A DNA stretch of 64,000 nt from Aliiroseovarius crassostreae (GCF_001307765.1 NZ_LKBA01000019.1:62001-126000), one strand, 5' to 3'. Shown: positions 1 to 9,264, counted from the stretch's first letter. Program-made: numbers and translations. The notes: generated from the sequence alone by a model not told the origin.

Positions 1-45
1 CGGTCGACCCGGCCCTGCTGGCGAACAAGTACACATACATATCAG

Positions 46-71
46 CAATGACCGCCTTCCTGTGGTCATTG
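46..71 (+). promoter_or_regulatory. Inverted repeat in the leader of the tad operon
   Basis: CAATGACC and GGTCATTG form a perfect 8-bp inverted repeat with a 10-base loop, ending about 25 bases before the cpaB start. There is no T-run, so it is not a typical intrinsic terminator. It could be an mRNA leader hairpin or an operator. The 95 bases before cpaB show no recognisable gene end. Confidence 0.35.
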
Positions 72-95
72 CTATCGCGACGGTAGGAGGCAGTC

Positions 96-1184
96 ATGCG
101 TGCGACAACGGTCGTCAGTTTATTGCTGGCGTTGGTTTTGGCTGGGCTGGCAACATTTACAGCTCAGATTTGGTTGAACACAGAGAGGGCTCAGATCCTG
201 TCTGAAGTCCTTCCCGCATCAGAAGAAGAGCAGGAGCCACAGCAGAAAATTGTCGTGGCCCGGACCGTGCTGCAATTCGGTCAACGCCTGACGCGTGACA
301 AGTTGCAGGAAATTGACTGGGCGGCAAAAGACCTGCCAAACGGGGCGTTTACCTCCATTGATCAACTCGTGTCCGATTCAGAGGAACACGCGCGGTTTGT
401 CGTTTCCTCCATGGAAGTGGGGGAACCTGTTTTTGTCAGCAAAATCACTGAACCGGGGCAGCGTGCGAAACTGTCTACGGCGCTGACGCCGGGGATGAAA
501 GCGATTTCGATCCGGGTGAATGATGTGCTGGGTGTGGCGGGATTTGTTCTGCCCGGGGACCGGGTGGATATCATGCTGACCCGCAGCCAGAGCAGCGGCT
601 CTTATGTGGATGTGTTGCTGCAGGGGGTAAAGGTTCTGGCGATCGACCAGATTGCAGATGACCGCAAGGACAAGCCCAGCGTGGTGCGCACCGTGACCTT
701 TGAAGTCAGCACCGAAGAGGCCCAGAAACTGGCCCTTGCGGCCAATGTCGGGACCATGTCCCTGGCGCTGCGCAATATCGGCTCTTCCGAGACTGAGACC
801 CTGCAGCGTGTGACCACGCTCGACCTCGTGGATCCGCAGGTGGCCGAGGAGCTGCGTTTGCAAAAAGAGAAGGCAGCCGCGGAAGAAGCCGCACTGGCTG
901 CGGCTGAAATGCTGGAAACCGGCCCTACCGACACCGAACTGATGCGACAGGAGGTCGAAACGTTGCTGAAAGGCTTCATGAGCGACATTTCCGGGCGCCT
1001 GAATGAAGTGGAAACAAGTATTGACCAGGCAAATACAGTAAACTCGGAGCCGGTGAGAACTGTTGTGGCTTCCTCTCCGCCGCCCAAGCCTGTGAAGGCA
1101 AATGTTGGTGTTATCCGGGCTGGCAAGCGTAGCAATTATCTTGTGCCACGGGTTGACCCTGCGGCACCGGCGACCGCAGAGTAG
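96..1184 (+). CDS. cpaB: Flp pilus assembly protein CpaB (RcpC)
   Basis: Periplasmic component of the tight-adherence (Tad/Flp) pilus machine, thought to act with the outer-membrane secretin. The 362-residue protein has an N-terminal membrane anchor (about residues 5-25). A SAF-like region follows, containing VVARTVLQFGQRL and, near residue 130, the CpaB-typical stretch ISIRVNDVLGVAGFVLPGDR followed by VDIMLTR. The C-terminal third is an Ala/Glu-rich helical segment (about 255-300) and a low-complexity tail. The ATG has a good GGAGG ribosome site six bases upstream. It is the first gene seen of a co-directional tad operon; the Flp pilin and prepilin peptidase genes are not in the window. Confidence 0.93.
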   Translation: MRATTVVSLLLALVLAGLATFTAQIWLNTERAQILSEVLPASEEEQEPQQKIVVARTVLQFGQRLTRDKLQEIDWAAKDLPNGAFTSIDQLVSDSEEHARFVVSSMEVGEPVFVSKITEPGQRAKLSTALTPGMKAISIRVNDVLGVAGFVLPGDRVDIMLTRSQSSGSYVDVLLQGVKVLAIDQIADDRKDKPSVVRTVTFEVSTEEAQKLALAANVGTMSLALRNIGSSETETLQRVTTLDLVDPQVAEELRLQKEKAAAEEAALAAAEMLETGPTDTELMRQEVETLLKGFMSDISGRLNEVETSIDQANTVNSEPVRTVVASSPPPKPVKANVGVIRAGKRSNYLVPRVDPAAPATAE

Positions 1185-1260
1185 ATTATCGTCGGGTTCG
1201 GGATGGAATGAACAGAGGCGTGAATTGATCGAAATGGGACGGGCAAAAGGTAAATTTCTG

Positions 1261-2691
1261 ATGAGCAGGATCTTGAGAAATCTGGTTGCAGCAGGATTGG
1301 TCGGCGTGTCGACGCTGATGATTGCCGCGCCAACAGTCGCGCAGGAAACGGTGCGTGAAATCACGCTGGGCGATGGTGTGGTGGACAAGTTCATCATCGC
1401 GCCGGGCCATGTGGTGACCGTGACGACCGACAAACCTGTGGCTGATCTGGTGGTTGGAAATCCGGACGTGGCGGATGTGTTCCCCCTGTCGGATACCTCG
1501 GTCTATATTCAGGCGAAGGGCAGCGGGTTCACCAATATCGCCATGTATGACGACAACAAGCAGTTGCTTGGGGTCATGAACGTGCGGGTGCGCCGCGACT
1601 TTACCGAATTGCAGAATGTGATCGACAGTTCGGTGCCCGGTGCGACCGTCAGCGTGTCGAATGTCAACAACCGCATTCGCCTGACTGGTGATGTGCGTGA
1701 CAATGTGGCGTTGGAGCGGGTGCTGCAACTTGCCTCACAATATTCCGAAGAACCGATCATCAACGGTATTCGCGTGCGCAGTGGTCAGCAGGTTGAGCTG
1801 GATGTGCGTATTCTGGAAGTGCAGCGCAATGCCGGCCGTCAACTTGGGGTCAACCTCGCAGCGACCCGGTCTGACGGTCTGAACGTCTTCAACTCGGGTC
1901 AGCAGGTTCTGGGGCAGGGGGCAGCTTCGGCCGTTGCGACCCAAGGGACACCCTTTGGCACAATCGTCGGCAATATCCTGATCGGCGCAGGCACCCAGAT
2001 CGATGTTGTGATCGACGCCTTGGAAGCCCGAGGTCTGGCGCGCCGTCTGGCCAACCCGAAACTGACCACCACAAGTGGTGTTCAAGCCAATTTCGTGGTT
2101 GGTGGCGAAGTGCCGATCACCCGCGCCGTGACCGGCGAAAATGGCAATACGGCGGAAGAAACCGCTTATCGTGAATATGGGGTGCGTCTGAATTTCCGCC
2201 CGGTGGTTCTGGATGATGGTCTGATCCAGCTGAGGATCCGCCCGGAAGTCAGTGACATTGATGAAACCCCGCGCAACGGGATCGGGTTTATCAGCCGCAA
2301 GGCCGACACCACCGTGTCTTTGCGCGATGGTCAGAGCTTTGCCATTGCCGGTCTTCTGGATGTCAGCAACACCCGTGGTGTTGAGCAATTTCCCTGGCTG
2401 GGACAGATTCCGATCCTTGGTGCGTTGTTCCGTTCGACCGAATTCCAGAAACGTGAAACCGACCTGGTCATTCTCGTAACCCCGCGCCTGGTGCGGCCTG
2501 CTGCTCCGAACGAACCTCTGGCCACGCCATTTGACACCAGCCGGTCGTCCAATGATGTCGAGCTGTTCCTGTTGGGAATGCTGGAGGTGGACAAACGCAT
2601 GATCCGCTCCTTCCGCGAAGGGGACGGCGTGGTTGGCCCTTATGGACATATGGTAGATCTGGAGTTTGAAGATGGCTTGCTTGTCAAATAA
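1261..2691 (+). CDS. cpaC: Flp pilus outer-membrane secretin CpaC (RcpA)
   Basis: Forms the outer-membrane channel through which the Flp pilus leaves the cell. The frame is open further upstream, but the ATG used here gives a clean signal peptide (MSRILRNLVAAGLVGVSTLM, then IAAPTVAQE). An ATG nine codons earlier is an alternative. Mature parts in order: the N-terminal pilus-secretin domain (VADLVVGNPDVADVFPLSD), a BON-like domain (NRIRLTGDVRDNVALERVLQ), then the type II/III secretin domain with the signature VGGEVPITRA and YGVRLNFRPVV. About 476 residues, normal for CpaC. The stop lies inside the next small gene, which suggests translational coupling. Confidence 0.92.
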   Translation: MSRILRNLVAAGLVGVSTLMIAAPTVAQETVREITLGDGVVDKFIIAPGHVVTVTTDKPVADLVVGNPDVADVFPLSDTSVYIQAKGSGFTNIAMYDDNKQLLGVMNVRVRRDFTELQNVIDSSVPGATVSVSNVNNRIRLTGDVRDNVALERVLQLASQYSEEPIINGIRVRSGQQVELDVRILEVQRNAGRQLGVNLAATRSDGLNVFNSGQQVLGQGAASAVATQGTPFGTIVGNILIGAGTQIDVVIDALEARGLARRLANPKLTTTSGVQANFVVGGEVPITRAVTGENGNTAEETAYREYGVRLNFRPVVLDDGLIQLRIRPEVSDIDETPRNGIGFISRKADTTVSLRDGQSFAIAGLLDVSNTRGVEQFPWLGQIPILGALFRSTEFQKRETDLVILVTPRLVRPAAPNEPLATPFDTSRSSNDVELFLLGMLEVDKRMIRSFREGDGVVGPYGHMVDLEFEDGLLVK

Positions 2692-2869
2692 GCGGGCGCT
2701 TGTCGCCCTTGTGGTCGCCGGTCTGCTGACGGGCTGCGCAGACTATCTGAACAACCGGGATACTGTCTCGGCTGCGACAGGGAACGCCATGGATGCCAAT
2801 ACGGCCATCCATGTCGTGTCTCCCTGGCCGCCCTATGTAGGGGATACAAACCTGACGGACGATAATTAA
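2672..2869 (+). CDS. Small lipoprotein of the tad operon
   Basis: A 65-residue product with a type II signal peptide ending in the lipobox LLTGC, followed by a short polar tail rich in Asn and Asp. It starts inside the end of cpaC; the ATG chosen has GGAG seven bases upstream, whereas an in-frame TTG six bases earlier has none. Its position between the secretin and the pseudopilins is where other tad loci carry a small outer-membrane lipoprotein (RcpB/CpaD-like or a TadD pilotin), so a role in secretin placement is an inference. No family is recognised from sequence alone. Confidence 0.75.
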   Translation: MACLSNKRALVALVVAGLLTGCADYLNNRDTVSAATGNAMDANTAIHVVSPWPPYVGDTNLTDDN

Positions 2870-2966
2870 ACCGCAGGTCACGCCGTAGATAGGCATGAAA
2901 CGATTGTTGAGGGGTCAGGCGCGTTTTTTTTGCGTCAACGGGTGAGGTGTACCTTTTTTAATTTGA

Positions 2967-3461
2967 ATGTGGATTACTCCAATGTCGAAACAAAGGAAAA
3001 ATCTACGGGATTGCGATCAGGGGTCAATCTTTGTTGAAGCCCTGCTGGTCTTGCCGGTGATCACGCTGCTGAGCGTGGGGGTGCTGGAGTTCGGGAACGT
3101 GCTCTGGCAACGCCATCAGGTTCAGACCGGTGTGCGGGATGCGGCGCGGTATTGGGCGCGGTGCAAGGCTGATACAATTGCCTATGTCTCAAACTGCAAT
3201 GAAACAAAGGCGCGCAATATTGCTTTTTATGGCACGCCCAATCCTCCCTCTCCGGCGGTGCTGAGGGTTCCCGGATGGGATGACGCAAGCGAGCTGATAA
3301 TCCTGCCGGCCAAGGCCGACCTGCCCGGCGCCCCGGATGATGGGGATGTTGTCTATGTGGAAGCCCTGGTGACCTATCAGGATTCCCCCCTGTTCAACCT
3401 GTTGCAGATTGATGGGATTACCCTCTCATACGCGCATAACCAACGGTATATCGGATGGTAA
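2967..3461 (+). CDS. TadE-like pseudopilin
   Basis: A bitopic pseudopilin of the Tad machine. Near the N-terminus it has the TadE motif GSIFVEALLVLPVITLL, with the conserved Glu after the predicted cleavage site, followed by a hydrophobic helix and GVLEFGNVLWQRHQVQTGVRDAAR. The rest (164 residues in all) is a periplasmic domain with several Cys. An alternative ATG lies five codons downstream; neither has an obvious Shine-Dalgarno. The gap before it (2870-2966) holds a run of eight T but no convincing stem. It overlaps the next TadE-like gene by seven bases. Confidence 0.85.
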   Translation: MWITPMSKQRKNLRDCDQGSIFVEALLVLPVITLLSVGVLEFGNVLWQRHQVQTGVRDAARYWARCKADTIAYVSNCNETKARNIAFYGTPNPPSPAVLRVPGWDDASELIILPAKADLPGAPDDGDVVYVEALVTYQDSPLFNLLQIDGITLSYAHNQRYIGW

Positions 3462-4117
3462 GGTCTTGGACATATCGCCGGGGGGGGCCTGCCTGTCGGT
3501 TCTGGCGTGACCAGAGCGGGATCTCCTTTGTGGAGGGGCTTATTGTCCTGCCTGTCGTGCTATTGGTGTTTTCGGTGATGATCGAACTGGGGTTCGCGGT
3601 GTTCCAGTGGAACCAGACCGTGAAGGCGCTACAGCTTGGGGCGCGTCTGGCCGTGGTTTCAGACCCGTTGCTCAGCACCAGCGGCAGTCAGTGGACCGCC
3701 CTGACAGATTACGGCACCGCTGCGGCGGGCGATCCCGTGCCGGACAGCAACGTGTCGGCCAGTTGCGGGGCTGGTAAAAGCGAAGCCTGTCTGACCGACT
3801 CGATGAGGCGCCTGATTTTCGGCATCAACAGCAGTGGCGACATAGATGATCGGTGCGCGCCCGGTGAAGGGCTGATGCCCGGGATGTGTGATTTCAACAC
3901 TCGGATCCGCCCAGAGCATGTCTGGGTTTCTTACCAGCGATCTGGTCTCGGTTATGTCGGACGCCCACTAGGCCCGGTTTTGACGGTTACGGTCGGAACC
4001 AGTGGGTTGAGCCTGAATTTGCCGTTCCTGGGCGCCCTGATCGGGTTGGACAATATGGCCATTCCGGCCCATCCGGTTTCAATCACAAGCGAAGATCTTT
4101 CCAGTATTTCCCCCTGA
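3455..4117 (+). CDS. TadE/TadG-like pseudopilin
   Basis: A second pseudopilin-like membrane protein of 220 residues. After a short basic N-terminus it has QSGISFVEGLIVLPVVLLVF, the TadE-type signature with the conserved Glu, then a periplasmic domain with four Cys (around residues 103, 111, 134 and 146) that could form disulfides. It is too short to carry the von Willebrand factor domain of full-length TadG. The seven-base overlap with the upstream TadE-like gene (ATG over TAA) implies coupled translation and probably paired assembly. Confidence 0.82.
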   Translation: MVRSWTYRRGGPACRFWRDQSGISFVEGLIVLPVVLLVFSVMIELGFAVFQWNQTVKALQLGARLAVVSDPLLSTSGSQWTALTDYGTAAAGDPVPDSNVSASCGAGKSEACLTDSMRRLIFGINSSGDIDDRCAPGEGLMPGMCDFNTRIRPEHVWVSYQRSGLGYVGRPLGPVLTVTVGTSGLSLNLPFLGALIGLDNMAIPAHPVSITSEDLSSISP

Positions 4118-4123
4118 GGTCAC

Positions 4124-5281
4124 ATGAGCACAGAAGACAAAAAATTTAATCTTTTCAGAGTTCTCGTCGTGAGTTCTGAAGCAGAGCTGTCAGACGGGAT
4201 CGAACATGTCATCGAAACCGTTCCGCAGTTTCGGGTGGTTCGCTCAAACGCCAACGCGCTTGATAAAGTGGATAAATCCACGCGGATTGATGCCGTTGTT
4301 CTGAGCGGCCATGAGCTTGATGCTGATATGTTGGAGCTGCTCAACCAGGTCCGGTTCCAGTTCTCCGGGCAGCCTGTGATCATTGTTTCGGACAAGCTGG
4401 ACGAGGATCAGACCCGGCAGTTGATCAAGCTGCAGGTGCATGACTGGCTGACCCATCCGGTCAAACCGGAAAGCCTGATCAAATCGGTTGAAACGGGGAT
4501 CCGGGGTGCGCGGATCGACACCAACCGGGTTCATGCGGTTGTGTCTGGCTGTGGCGGGGCAGGCGCGACCACCCTGGCGATTTCACTGGCCGATCTGATG
4601 GTTTCACATGTGATCAAGAAGGGGGAAAGTGTCGCCCTGTTTGATCTGGATTTTGCGACGGGAAACTGTGGCTACAGCCTTGATATGGTGAACAGCTACC
4701 AGCTTGATAAGATCATTGCCACGCCGCAGCGTATTGACGCGGAGTTTGCCAACCTTATCCAGGAAAAACAACGCACTGGCTATCATATCTATTCGTTCAA
4801 ACGTCCCGAGCTTCTGACCGATGCAAATGGGTATGAGCTGGTCCTGCGGATGCTGGATGCGGTCAATCTGCAGCATGAATACACAATCCTCGATATTCCC
4901 TATTACGAAACTGAATGGCGTGATGATGTTCTGGGGGCGGTCAATTCCTGCACGCTGGTGACTGAGGCGAACCTGCCGGCCTTGAAGCACACGCTGGATA
5001 CGCTTGAGAAGATCAAGTCGCTAAGGGACGGAGAGATCCCGGTGCAGATTGTGATCAACAAAAGCAAGTCCCGCCTGTTTGGCAGCAAACTGTCTGCTGG
5101 TCGCCTGAAAGAACTGTTCGGGGATGTGCCCTGTTATTTCATGCCCCGTGATGATGACCTGATCGAAGAGGCGCTCGATAGAGGGGTGCTTCCCAGTGAA
5201 ATTTCGCAACGCTCCCGCTTTCTGCGTGGGTTGAAGAAATACCTTACCACATCGCTGACCCCGTCACTGGAGGCCCGATAA
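4124..5281 (+). CDS. cpaE: Pilus assembly ATPase-like protein CpaE (TadZ)
   Basis: A ParA/MinD-type protein that places the Tad machine in the cell. Residues 1-130 look like an atypical receiver domain (FRVLVVSSEA, VVLSGHE, QPVIIVSD). The rest is the P-loop domain with a deviant Walker A, SGCGGAGATTLAIS, at about residues 141-154, then ALFDLDFATGNCGYSLD as the switch region. The usual leading Lys of the KGG signature is replaced, as happens in TadZ proteins. 385 residues. It follows the pseudopilins by seven bases, and the L,D-transpeptidase begins three bases after its stop. Confidence 0.92.
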   Translation: MSTEDKKFNLFRVLVVSSEAELSDGIEHVIETVPQFRVVRSNANALDKVDKSTRIDAVVLSGHELDADMLELLNQVRFQFSGQPVIIVSDKLDEDQTRQLIKLQVHDWLTHPVKPESLIKSVETGIRGARIDTNRVHAVVSGCGGAGATTLAISLADLMVSHVIKKGESVALFDLDFATGNCGYSLDMVNSYQLDKIIATPQRIDAEFANLIQEKQRTGYHIYSFKRPELLTDANGYELVLRMLDAVNLQHEYTILDIPYYETEWRDDVLGAVNSCTLVTEANLPALKHTLDTLEKIKSLRDGEIPVQIVINKSKSRLFGSKLSAGRLKELFGDVPCYFMPRDDDLIEEALDRGVLPSEISQRSRFLRGLKKYLTTSLTPSLEAR

Positions 5282-5283
5282 TC

Positions 5284-5841
5284 ATGCTGCGTTCTGTCTG
5301 GAAACTTCTGATCGTGTCTGCCGTCTTCCTCACTGGATTTGTGACCGCGGGGATGGGGCAAAGCAGCAAGAAAGTCCCGCGTGATCACGGGCCGGTCTCG
5401 GCCCAGATCGTACCGTTCGACAGCGCGGAAAAGGCGGGCACAATCATTATTTTCAACAAGGATCGCCTGCTTTACCGGGTGTTGGGGAACGGCACGGCCG
5501 AGCGATACAAGATCAGTGTCGGGCGCGATGGGTTCACATGGACCGGGACAACCTATGTCGGTGGGAAAAAGGAATGGCCCGCCTGGCGCCCGCCATCGGC
5601 GATGCGCGCCCGTCAGCCTGATCTGCCCGGTTACGTGCCTCCGGGACCATATAATCCGCTCGGCGCGCGTGCGCTTTACCTATACGTCAACGGCCGGGAC
5701 ACGCTTTATCGAATTCACGGCACAAATGATGCCGGATCGCTTGGGGGCTTTCAGACATCAGGCTGTTTCCGGCTGTCGAATGCAGATGTGATGGAGCTGT
5801 ATTCGAAGGTCTCGAACGGCACCAAGGTGATTGTGAAATAG
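5284..5841 (+). CDS. L,D-transpeptidase (YkuD domain) embedded in the tad operon
   Basis: A periplasmic cell-wall enzyme with a Cys nucleophile that makes 3-3 cross-links or attaches proteins to peptidoglycan. The 185 residues begin with a signal peptide (MLRSVWKLLIVSAVFLTGFV). The YkuD catalytic signature is intact: YRIHGTND followed by SLGGFQTSGCFRLSNADV, with the SxGCxR Cys. The substrate loop carries YVPPGPYNPLGARALYLY, typical of the family. It sits between cpaE and cpaF with spacings of three and 17 bases, so it should be co-transcribed with the pilus genes. A role in fitting the pilus base through the cell wall is plausible but inferred. Confidence 0.92.
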   Translation: MLRSVWKLLIVSAVFLTGFVTAGMGQSSKKVPRDHGPVSAQIVPFDSAEKAGTIIIFNKDRLLYRVLGNGTAERYKISVGRDGFTWTGTTYVGGKKEWPAWRPPSAMRARQPDLPGYVPPGPYNPLGARALYLYVNGRDTLYRIHGTNDAGSLGGFQTSGCFRLSNADVMELYSKVSNGTKVIVK

Positions 5842-5858
5842 GGGAGGTTTCGGGGATC

Positions 5859-7274
5859 ATGGCGGGACGATTTTTCAGAAAAGCGGAGCAGAAATCCGAT
5901 GGCGTCGCAGCACCGGTTGAAACTGACCTCGTGCTGCGCGAACGGGAGATGACAGGGGCAAAAGGCGGCCCCTCAGCGGCGCAGGCCAAGGCGGCGCAAT
6001 TGCCGGATTTCGTGTCTGAACGCGTTGATTTGCATCGGTTCCTGCTCGACAAGATCAATCTCGCGGTGCTCGATACGCTTGAGAAGGAAGAGTTGCATGA
6101 TGAGCTGCGCCCGCTGGTGCGGGATTATGCGCGGATCAATGATTTTCCGCTCAGCACCAAGGAACTTGAGAATTTCATTTCCGACATTGCCGATGAGATG
6201 CTTGGCCTTGGGCCACTGGAGCCACTGATCGGCGATGACACGATTTCCGATATCCTCGTTGTGGGGCCAAACCGGGTTTACGTGGAACGGTTCGGGCGGC
6301 TGGAACAGACACAGGTGCGGTTCAAGGACGAAAACCACTTGATGCGGATCGTGCAAAAGATCGTGGCTTCGGTCGGGCGGCGTGTCGATGAAAGCTCGCC
6401 CCTTGTGGATGCGCGTCTTCAGGATGGGTCGCGGGTGAATGTGGCGATCCGGCCTGTGGCGGTGGACGGCCCGCAGGTGTCCATCCGTAAATTCTCACGC
6501 TCACCCTTTAGCCTGGACAGGCTGGTCGCCAATGGCGCCTTGCCGGGGCAGATGGCCAAGTTGCTGGCCGCTGCGGTCGAGGGCAAGGTTTCGCTGATCA
6601 TTTCCGGCGGCACAGGCTCGGGTAAGACCACGCTTCTGAACGCGCTGTCGGCGTTCATTCCGCATGAAGAGCGTCTGGTGACGATTGAGGATGCGGCGGA
6701 GCTTCAACTGCAGCAACCCCATGTGGTCCGGCTGGAAACACGCCCGCCTTCGGTGGATGGGCGCAATGAAATCCTGCAGCGGGATCTGGTGAAAAACGCG
6801 CTCAGGATGCGCCCGGACCGGATTGTGATCGGCGAGGTGCGCGGCAGCGAAGCCTTTGACATGTTGCAGGCGATGAATACGGGGCATGAAGGGTCGATGA
6901 CCACCATTCACGCCAATAATCCGCGTGATGCGCTGTCGCGGGTTGAGCAGATGGTGGGTATGGCCGGGATGCCGATGAGCCAGAATGCGATCCGCTCTCA
7001 GATCTCATCAGCCATCCATCTGATTGTGCAGGTGGACCGGCAGCGTGATGGCTCTCGCCGGTTGATGTCGATTTCCGAACTGACGGGCATGGAAGGGGAT
7101 GTGATCCAATTGCAGGAAATCATGAAATTCGTGCGCACGGGGATCTCTGAGGACGGGGTTATCGAAGGTGAGTTTCGTGCAACGGGCATTCGCCCGCGGT
7201 TTCTGGATGAGTTGGAAACCCTTGGGTTGGTTCTGGACAAGAGCATGTTTGACCCCGCAAAAAAGGTGGAATGA
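5859..7274 (+). CDS. cpaF: Flp pilus secretion ATPase CpaF (TadA)
   Basis: Hexameric type II/IV secretion ATPase that powers Flp pilus assembly at the inner membrane. The N-terminal 100 residues are the helical CpaF-specific region. Walker A (GGTGSGKTT) is at about residues 250-258. The Asp-box, Walker B ([20 protein letters not shown]) and His-box ([18 protein letters not shown]) follow in the usual order. 471 residues. A weak GGAGG-like site precedes the ATG, and only three bases separate its stop from tadB. Confidence 0.96.
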   Translation: MAGRFFRKAEQKSDGVAAPVETDLVLREREMTGAKGGPSAAQAKAAQLPDFVSERVDLHRFLLDKINLAVLDTLEKEELHDELRPLVRDYARINDFPLSTKELENFISDIADEMLGLGPLEPLIGDDTISDILVVGPNRVYVERFGRLEQTQVRFKDENHLMRIVQKIVASVGRRVDESSPLVDARLQDGSRVNVAIRPVAVDGPQVSIRKFSRSPFSLDRLVANGALPGQMAKLLAAAVEGKVSLIISGGTGSGKTTLLNALSAFIPHEERLVTIEDAAELQLQQPHVVRLETRPPSVDGRNEILQRDLVKNALRMRPDRIVIGEVRGSEAFDMLQAMNTGHEGSMTTIHANNPRDALSRVEQMVGMAGMPMSQNAIRSQISSAIHLIVQVDRQRDGSRRLMSISELTGMEGDVIQLQEIMKFVRTGISEDGVIEGEFRATGIRPRFLDELETLGLVLDKSMFDPAKKVE

Positions 7275-7277
7275 TCC

Positions 7278-8234
7278 GTGTTGCAGGCCCTGATATACGC
7301 ATCCGTTTTTGTCGCAGCGCTGCTGCTGACCGATACACTTGCCCGTGCGCTTTTGCGGTCGCGGCGGGCAACGCGGGAAGTTAACAGCCGCCTTCGCCAT
7401 CTGGCGCATTCGGACAATCAGAATTCCGCTTATGACACGCTGATCCTCAAGCGGGGGATCCGGTCTGATTTGGGGGCGCGGGTGATCCTGGATCGGCTGG
7501 TGCGCCTTTACAATCAGTCAGGTTTGGAAATGAGCCGCCCTCGCCGGATCAGTTACGTGCTGTTTCTGTTTTTAATCGGCTGGCTGATCGCCAGTGTCTT
7601 TGTCTCTGGAAAACTGCCCGTGCAGCTGGTTTTTGCATTCTGTTTCACAGGGCTGAACACGCTTTTGGCGCTTGCTGTCCTGCGCCATCGTCGCATGAAA
7701 AAGTTTGTCACCCAATTGCCGGGCACCATTGATGTGATCGTGCGGTCGCTGCAGGCGGGGCACCCGCTGAATGCGGCGATTGCGATGGTGTCAAAGGAGA
7801 TGCCGGATCCGATCGGGTCCGAATTTGGCCTGCTCAGTGACCAATTGACCTTTGGCTTTGATATCGAAAGCGCGCTTGTGAACATGCAAAAGCGCGTCGG
7901 CGTGGATGAGCTGAAGTTGCTGACCGTGACGATCACGGTGCAGTCGGGAACGGGTGGGAACCTGGCGGAAATCCTTGAGAACCTGGCAGGTATGATCCGG
8001 GATCGCCTGATGCTGAGGGCAAAAATCAGGGCAATTTCAGCTGAGGGGCGTCTAACGGCCGTGATCATGGCGGTGTTCCCGTTTGGTCTTTATTTCGTGA
8101 TCAAGCTGCTTGCTCCCGACTATTTTGATCCCCTGATCGACACTGGATACGCCACCACGGTGGTCACGATCTGCCTTATCATGATGGGGTTTGGGATGAT
8201 TATTCTGAACCGCATGGTCAATTTCGATTTCTAG
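7278..8234 (+). CDS. tadB: Inner-membrane pilus assembly protein TadB
   Basis: One of two GspF/PilC-type platform proteins of the Tad system. The 318 residues have an N-terminal membrane helix, two central helices (about residues 92-135), the conserved cytoplasmic T2SSF domain (QLPGTIDVIVRSLQAGHPLN, TVQSGTGGNLAEILENL) and C-terminal helices. It starts with GTG three bases after cpaF, the only sensible start given the tight spacing. TadB and TadC probably form a heteromer at the base of the pilus. Confidence 0.93.
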   Translation: MLQALIYASVFVAALLLTDTLARALLRSRRATREVNSRLRHLAHSDNQNSAYDTLILKRGIRSDLGARVILDRLVRLYNQSGLEMSRPRRISYVLFLFLIGWLIASVFVSGKLPVQLVFAFCFTGLNTLLALAVLRHRRMKKFVTQLPGTIDVIVRSLQAGHPLNAAIAMVSKEMPDPIGSEFGLLSDQLTFGFDIESALVNMQKRVGVDELKLLTVTITVQSGTGGNLAEILENLAGMIRDRLMLRAKIRAISAEGRLTAVIMAVFPFGLYFVIKLLAPDYFDPLIDTGYATTVVTICLIMMGFGMIILNRMVNFDF

Positions 8235-8250
8235 GCTGGAAGGAGCAGAG

Positions 8251-9189
8251 ATGACACAACTACCTGTTCTTGCCGCGATTTTTCTGGCGGTTCTGCTGTT
8301 GGCGTTCAGTGTGGTGAACTATGTTTCCAGTAAGCGGGAAGTTCGCCGCAATATCGCGCGTATCAAATCCACGACGTCCGGGCGCAAACAGTATCAGCAA
8401 CGCCAGTTGGACGAACTGCTCAGCGAAGAAAATGAAACGGCGCGGTATTTCTTTGAGGTTCTGCGCAATGATGCACCGGACAGTCTGAGACCCCGGCTGA
8501 TCCGCGCAGGTTTCTTTTCGCGCCGGGCACCGATGGTTTTCAACCTGATCCGGTCCCTGGTCGCGGTAGCTGTGTTTGTGCTGATCTGGGTGGGAACCTA
8601 CCTTTTGTCGTCATCTGTGCGCCCGATGGTGGTGCTCATGTTCGCCGTTGCCTTTTCGGGGGCGGTTTTCATCCTCGCCAATGTGGTGTTGGACAATTTG
8701 GGTAAGCGACGTGAGAGGGAGTATCGCAAACTCTTTCCCGATTTCATGGACCTGTTGATTGTCTGTGTGGATGCGGGGCTTGGGATCGACGCAGCCCTCG
8801 ACCGGGTGTCGCGGGAGTTTCTGGTAACCAACCCTGATTTCGGCACCCATCTCAGCATTATCGTGCTGGAATTGCGGGCGGGGCGCCCCATTCATGAAGC
8901 TCTGAGCAATTTTGCAACTCAGGTAAATCTGGAGGAAGCCCGTTCTCTGGCCACATTGTTCCGGCAGTCGATTGAACTCGGCTCCAGCGTTGGCAAGACG
9001 TTGCGGGTGTTCAGTGCAGAGATGCGCACGCTGCGCATTGTGCGTGCCGAGGAAAAAGCCAATGCGTTGCCGGTCAAGATGTTGTTTCCGCTTGCGGTTT
9101 TCCTCTTCCCCGTCAATCTGGTGATCGTGCTTGTGCCAGTATTGATCGGGATCTTGAAAATGTTCATGACCCTGACCCCTCCGGGTTAA
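8251..9189 (+). CDS. tadC: Inner-membrane pilus assembly protein TadC
   Basis: The second T2SSF platform protein, paralogous to TadB, 312 residues. It has an N-terminal helix, two central helices (about 95-150), the cytoplasmic motif FPDFMDLLIVCVDAGLGIDA and LRAGRPIHEALSNFA, and a hydrophobic C-terminus. A GGAAGGAG ribosome site lies just before the ATG. It is the last tad gene; the TPR protein gene tadD that often follows is not here, since a strong terminator comes straight after. Confidence 0.93.
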   Translation: MTQLPVLAAIFLAVLLLAFSVVNYVSSKREVRRNIARIKSTTSGRKQYQQRQLDELLSEENETARYFFEVLRNDAPDSLRPRLIRAGFFSRRAPMVFNLIRSLVAVAVFVLIWVGTYLLSSSVRPMVVLMFAVAFSGAVFILANVVLDNLGKRREREYRKLFPDFMDLLIVCVDAGLGIDAALDRVSREFLVTNPDFGTHLSIIVLELRAGRPIHEALSNFATQVNLEEARSLATLFRQSIELGSSVGKTLRVFSAEMRTLRIVRAEEKANALPVKMLFPLAVFLFPVNLVIVLVPVLIGILKMFMTLTPPG

Positions 9190-9216
9190 GACCCGGTCAG
9201 CGCGCCGGTTTCAGGA

Positions 9217-9245
9217 CAAAAAAGGCCCCGTTCAGGGGCCTTTTT
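9217..9245 (+). terminator. Intrinsic terminator of the tad operon
   Basis: An 11-bp stem AAAAAGGCCCC / GGGGCCTTTTT with a five-base loop, ending in five T. The A-tract on the other side means it could also stop minus-strand transcription coming from the AAA ATPase gene. Confidence 0.9.
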
Positions 9246-9264
9246 AGTGTTTGATGGCTGTGCT

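Noticed and set aside
378-1433. Long minus-strand reading frame across cpaB/cpaC
   Set aside because: It mirrors two well-supported plus-strand genes, has no recognisable motif and no ribosome site.
1735-2649. 304-codon minus-strand frame inside cpaC
   Set aside because: Shadow of the secretin gene; composition is rich in Arg, His and Gln as expected for an antisense frame.
2915-2950. Run of eight T between the small lipoprotein and the TadE-like gene as a terminator
   Set aside because: The flanking bases give only weak, mismatched stems, so it is not called a terminator.
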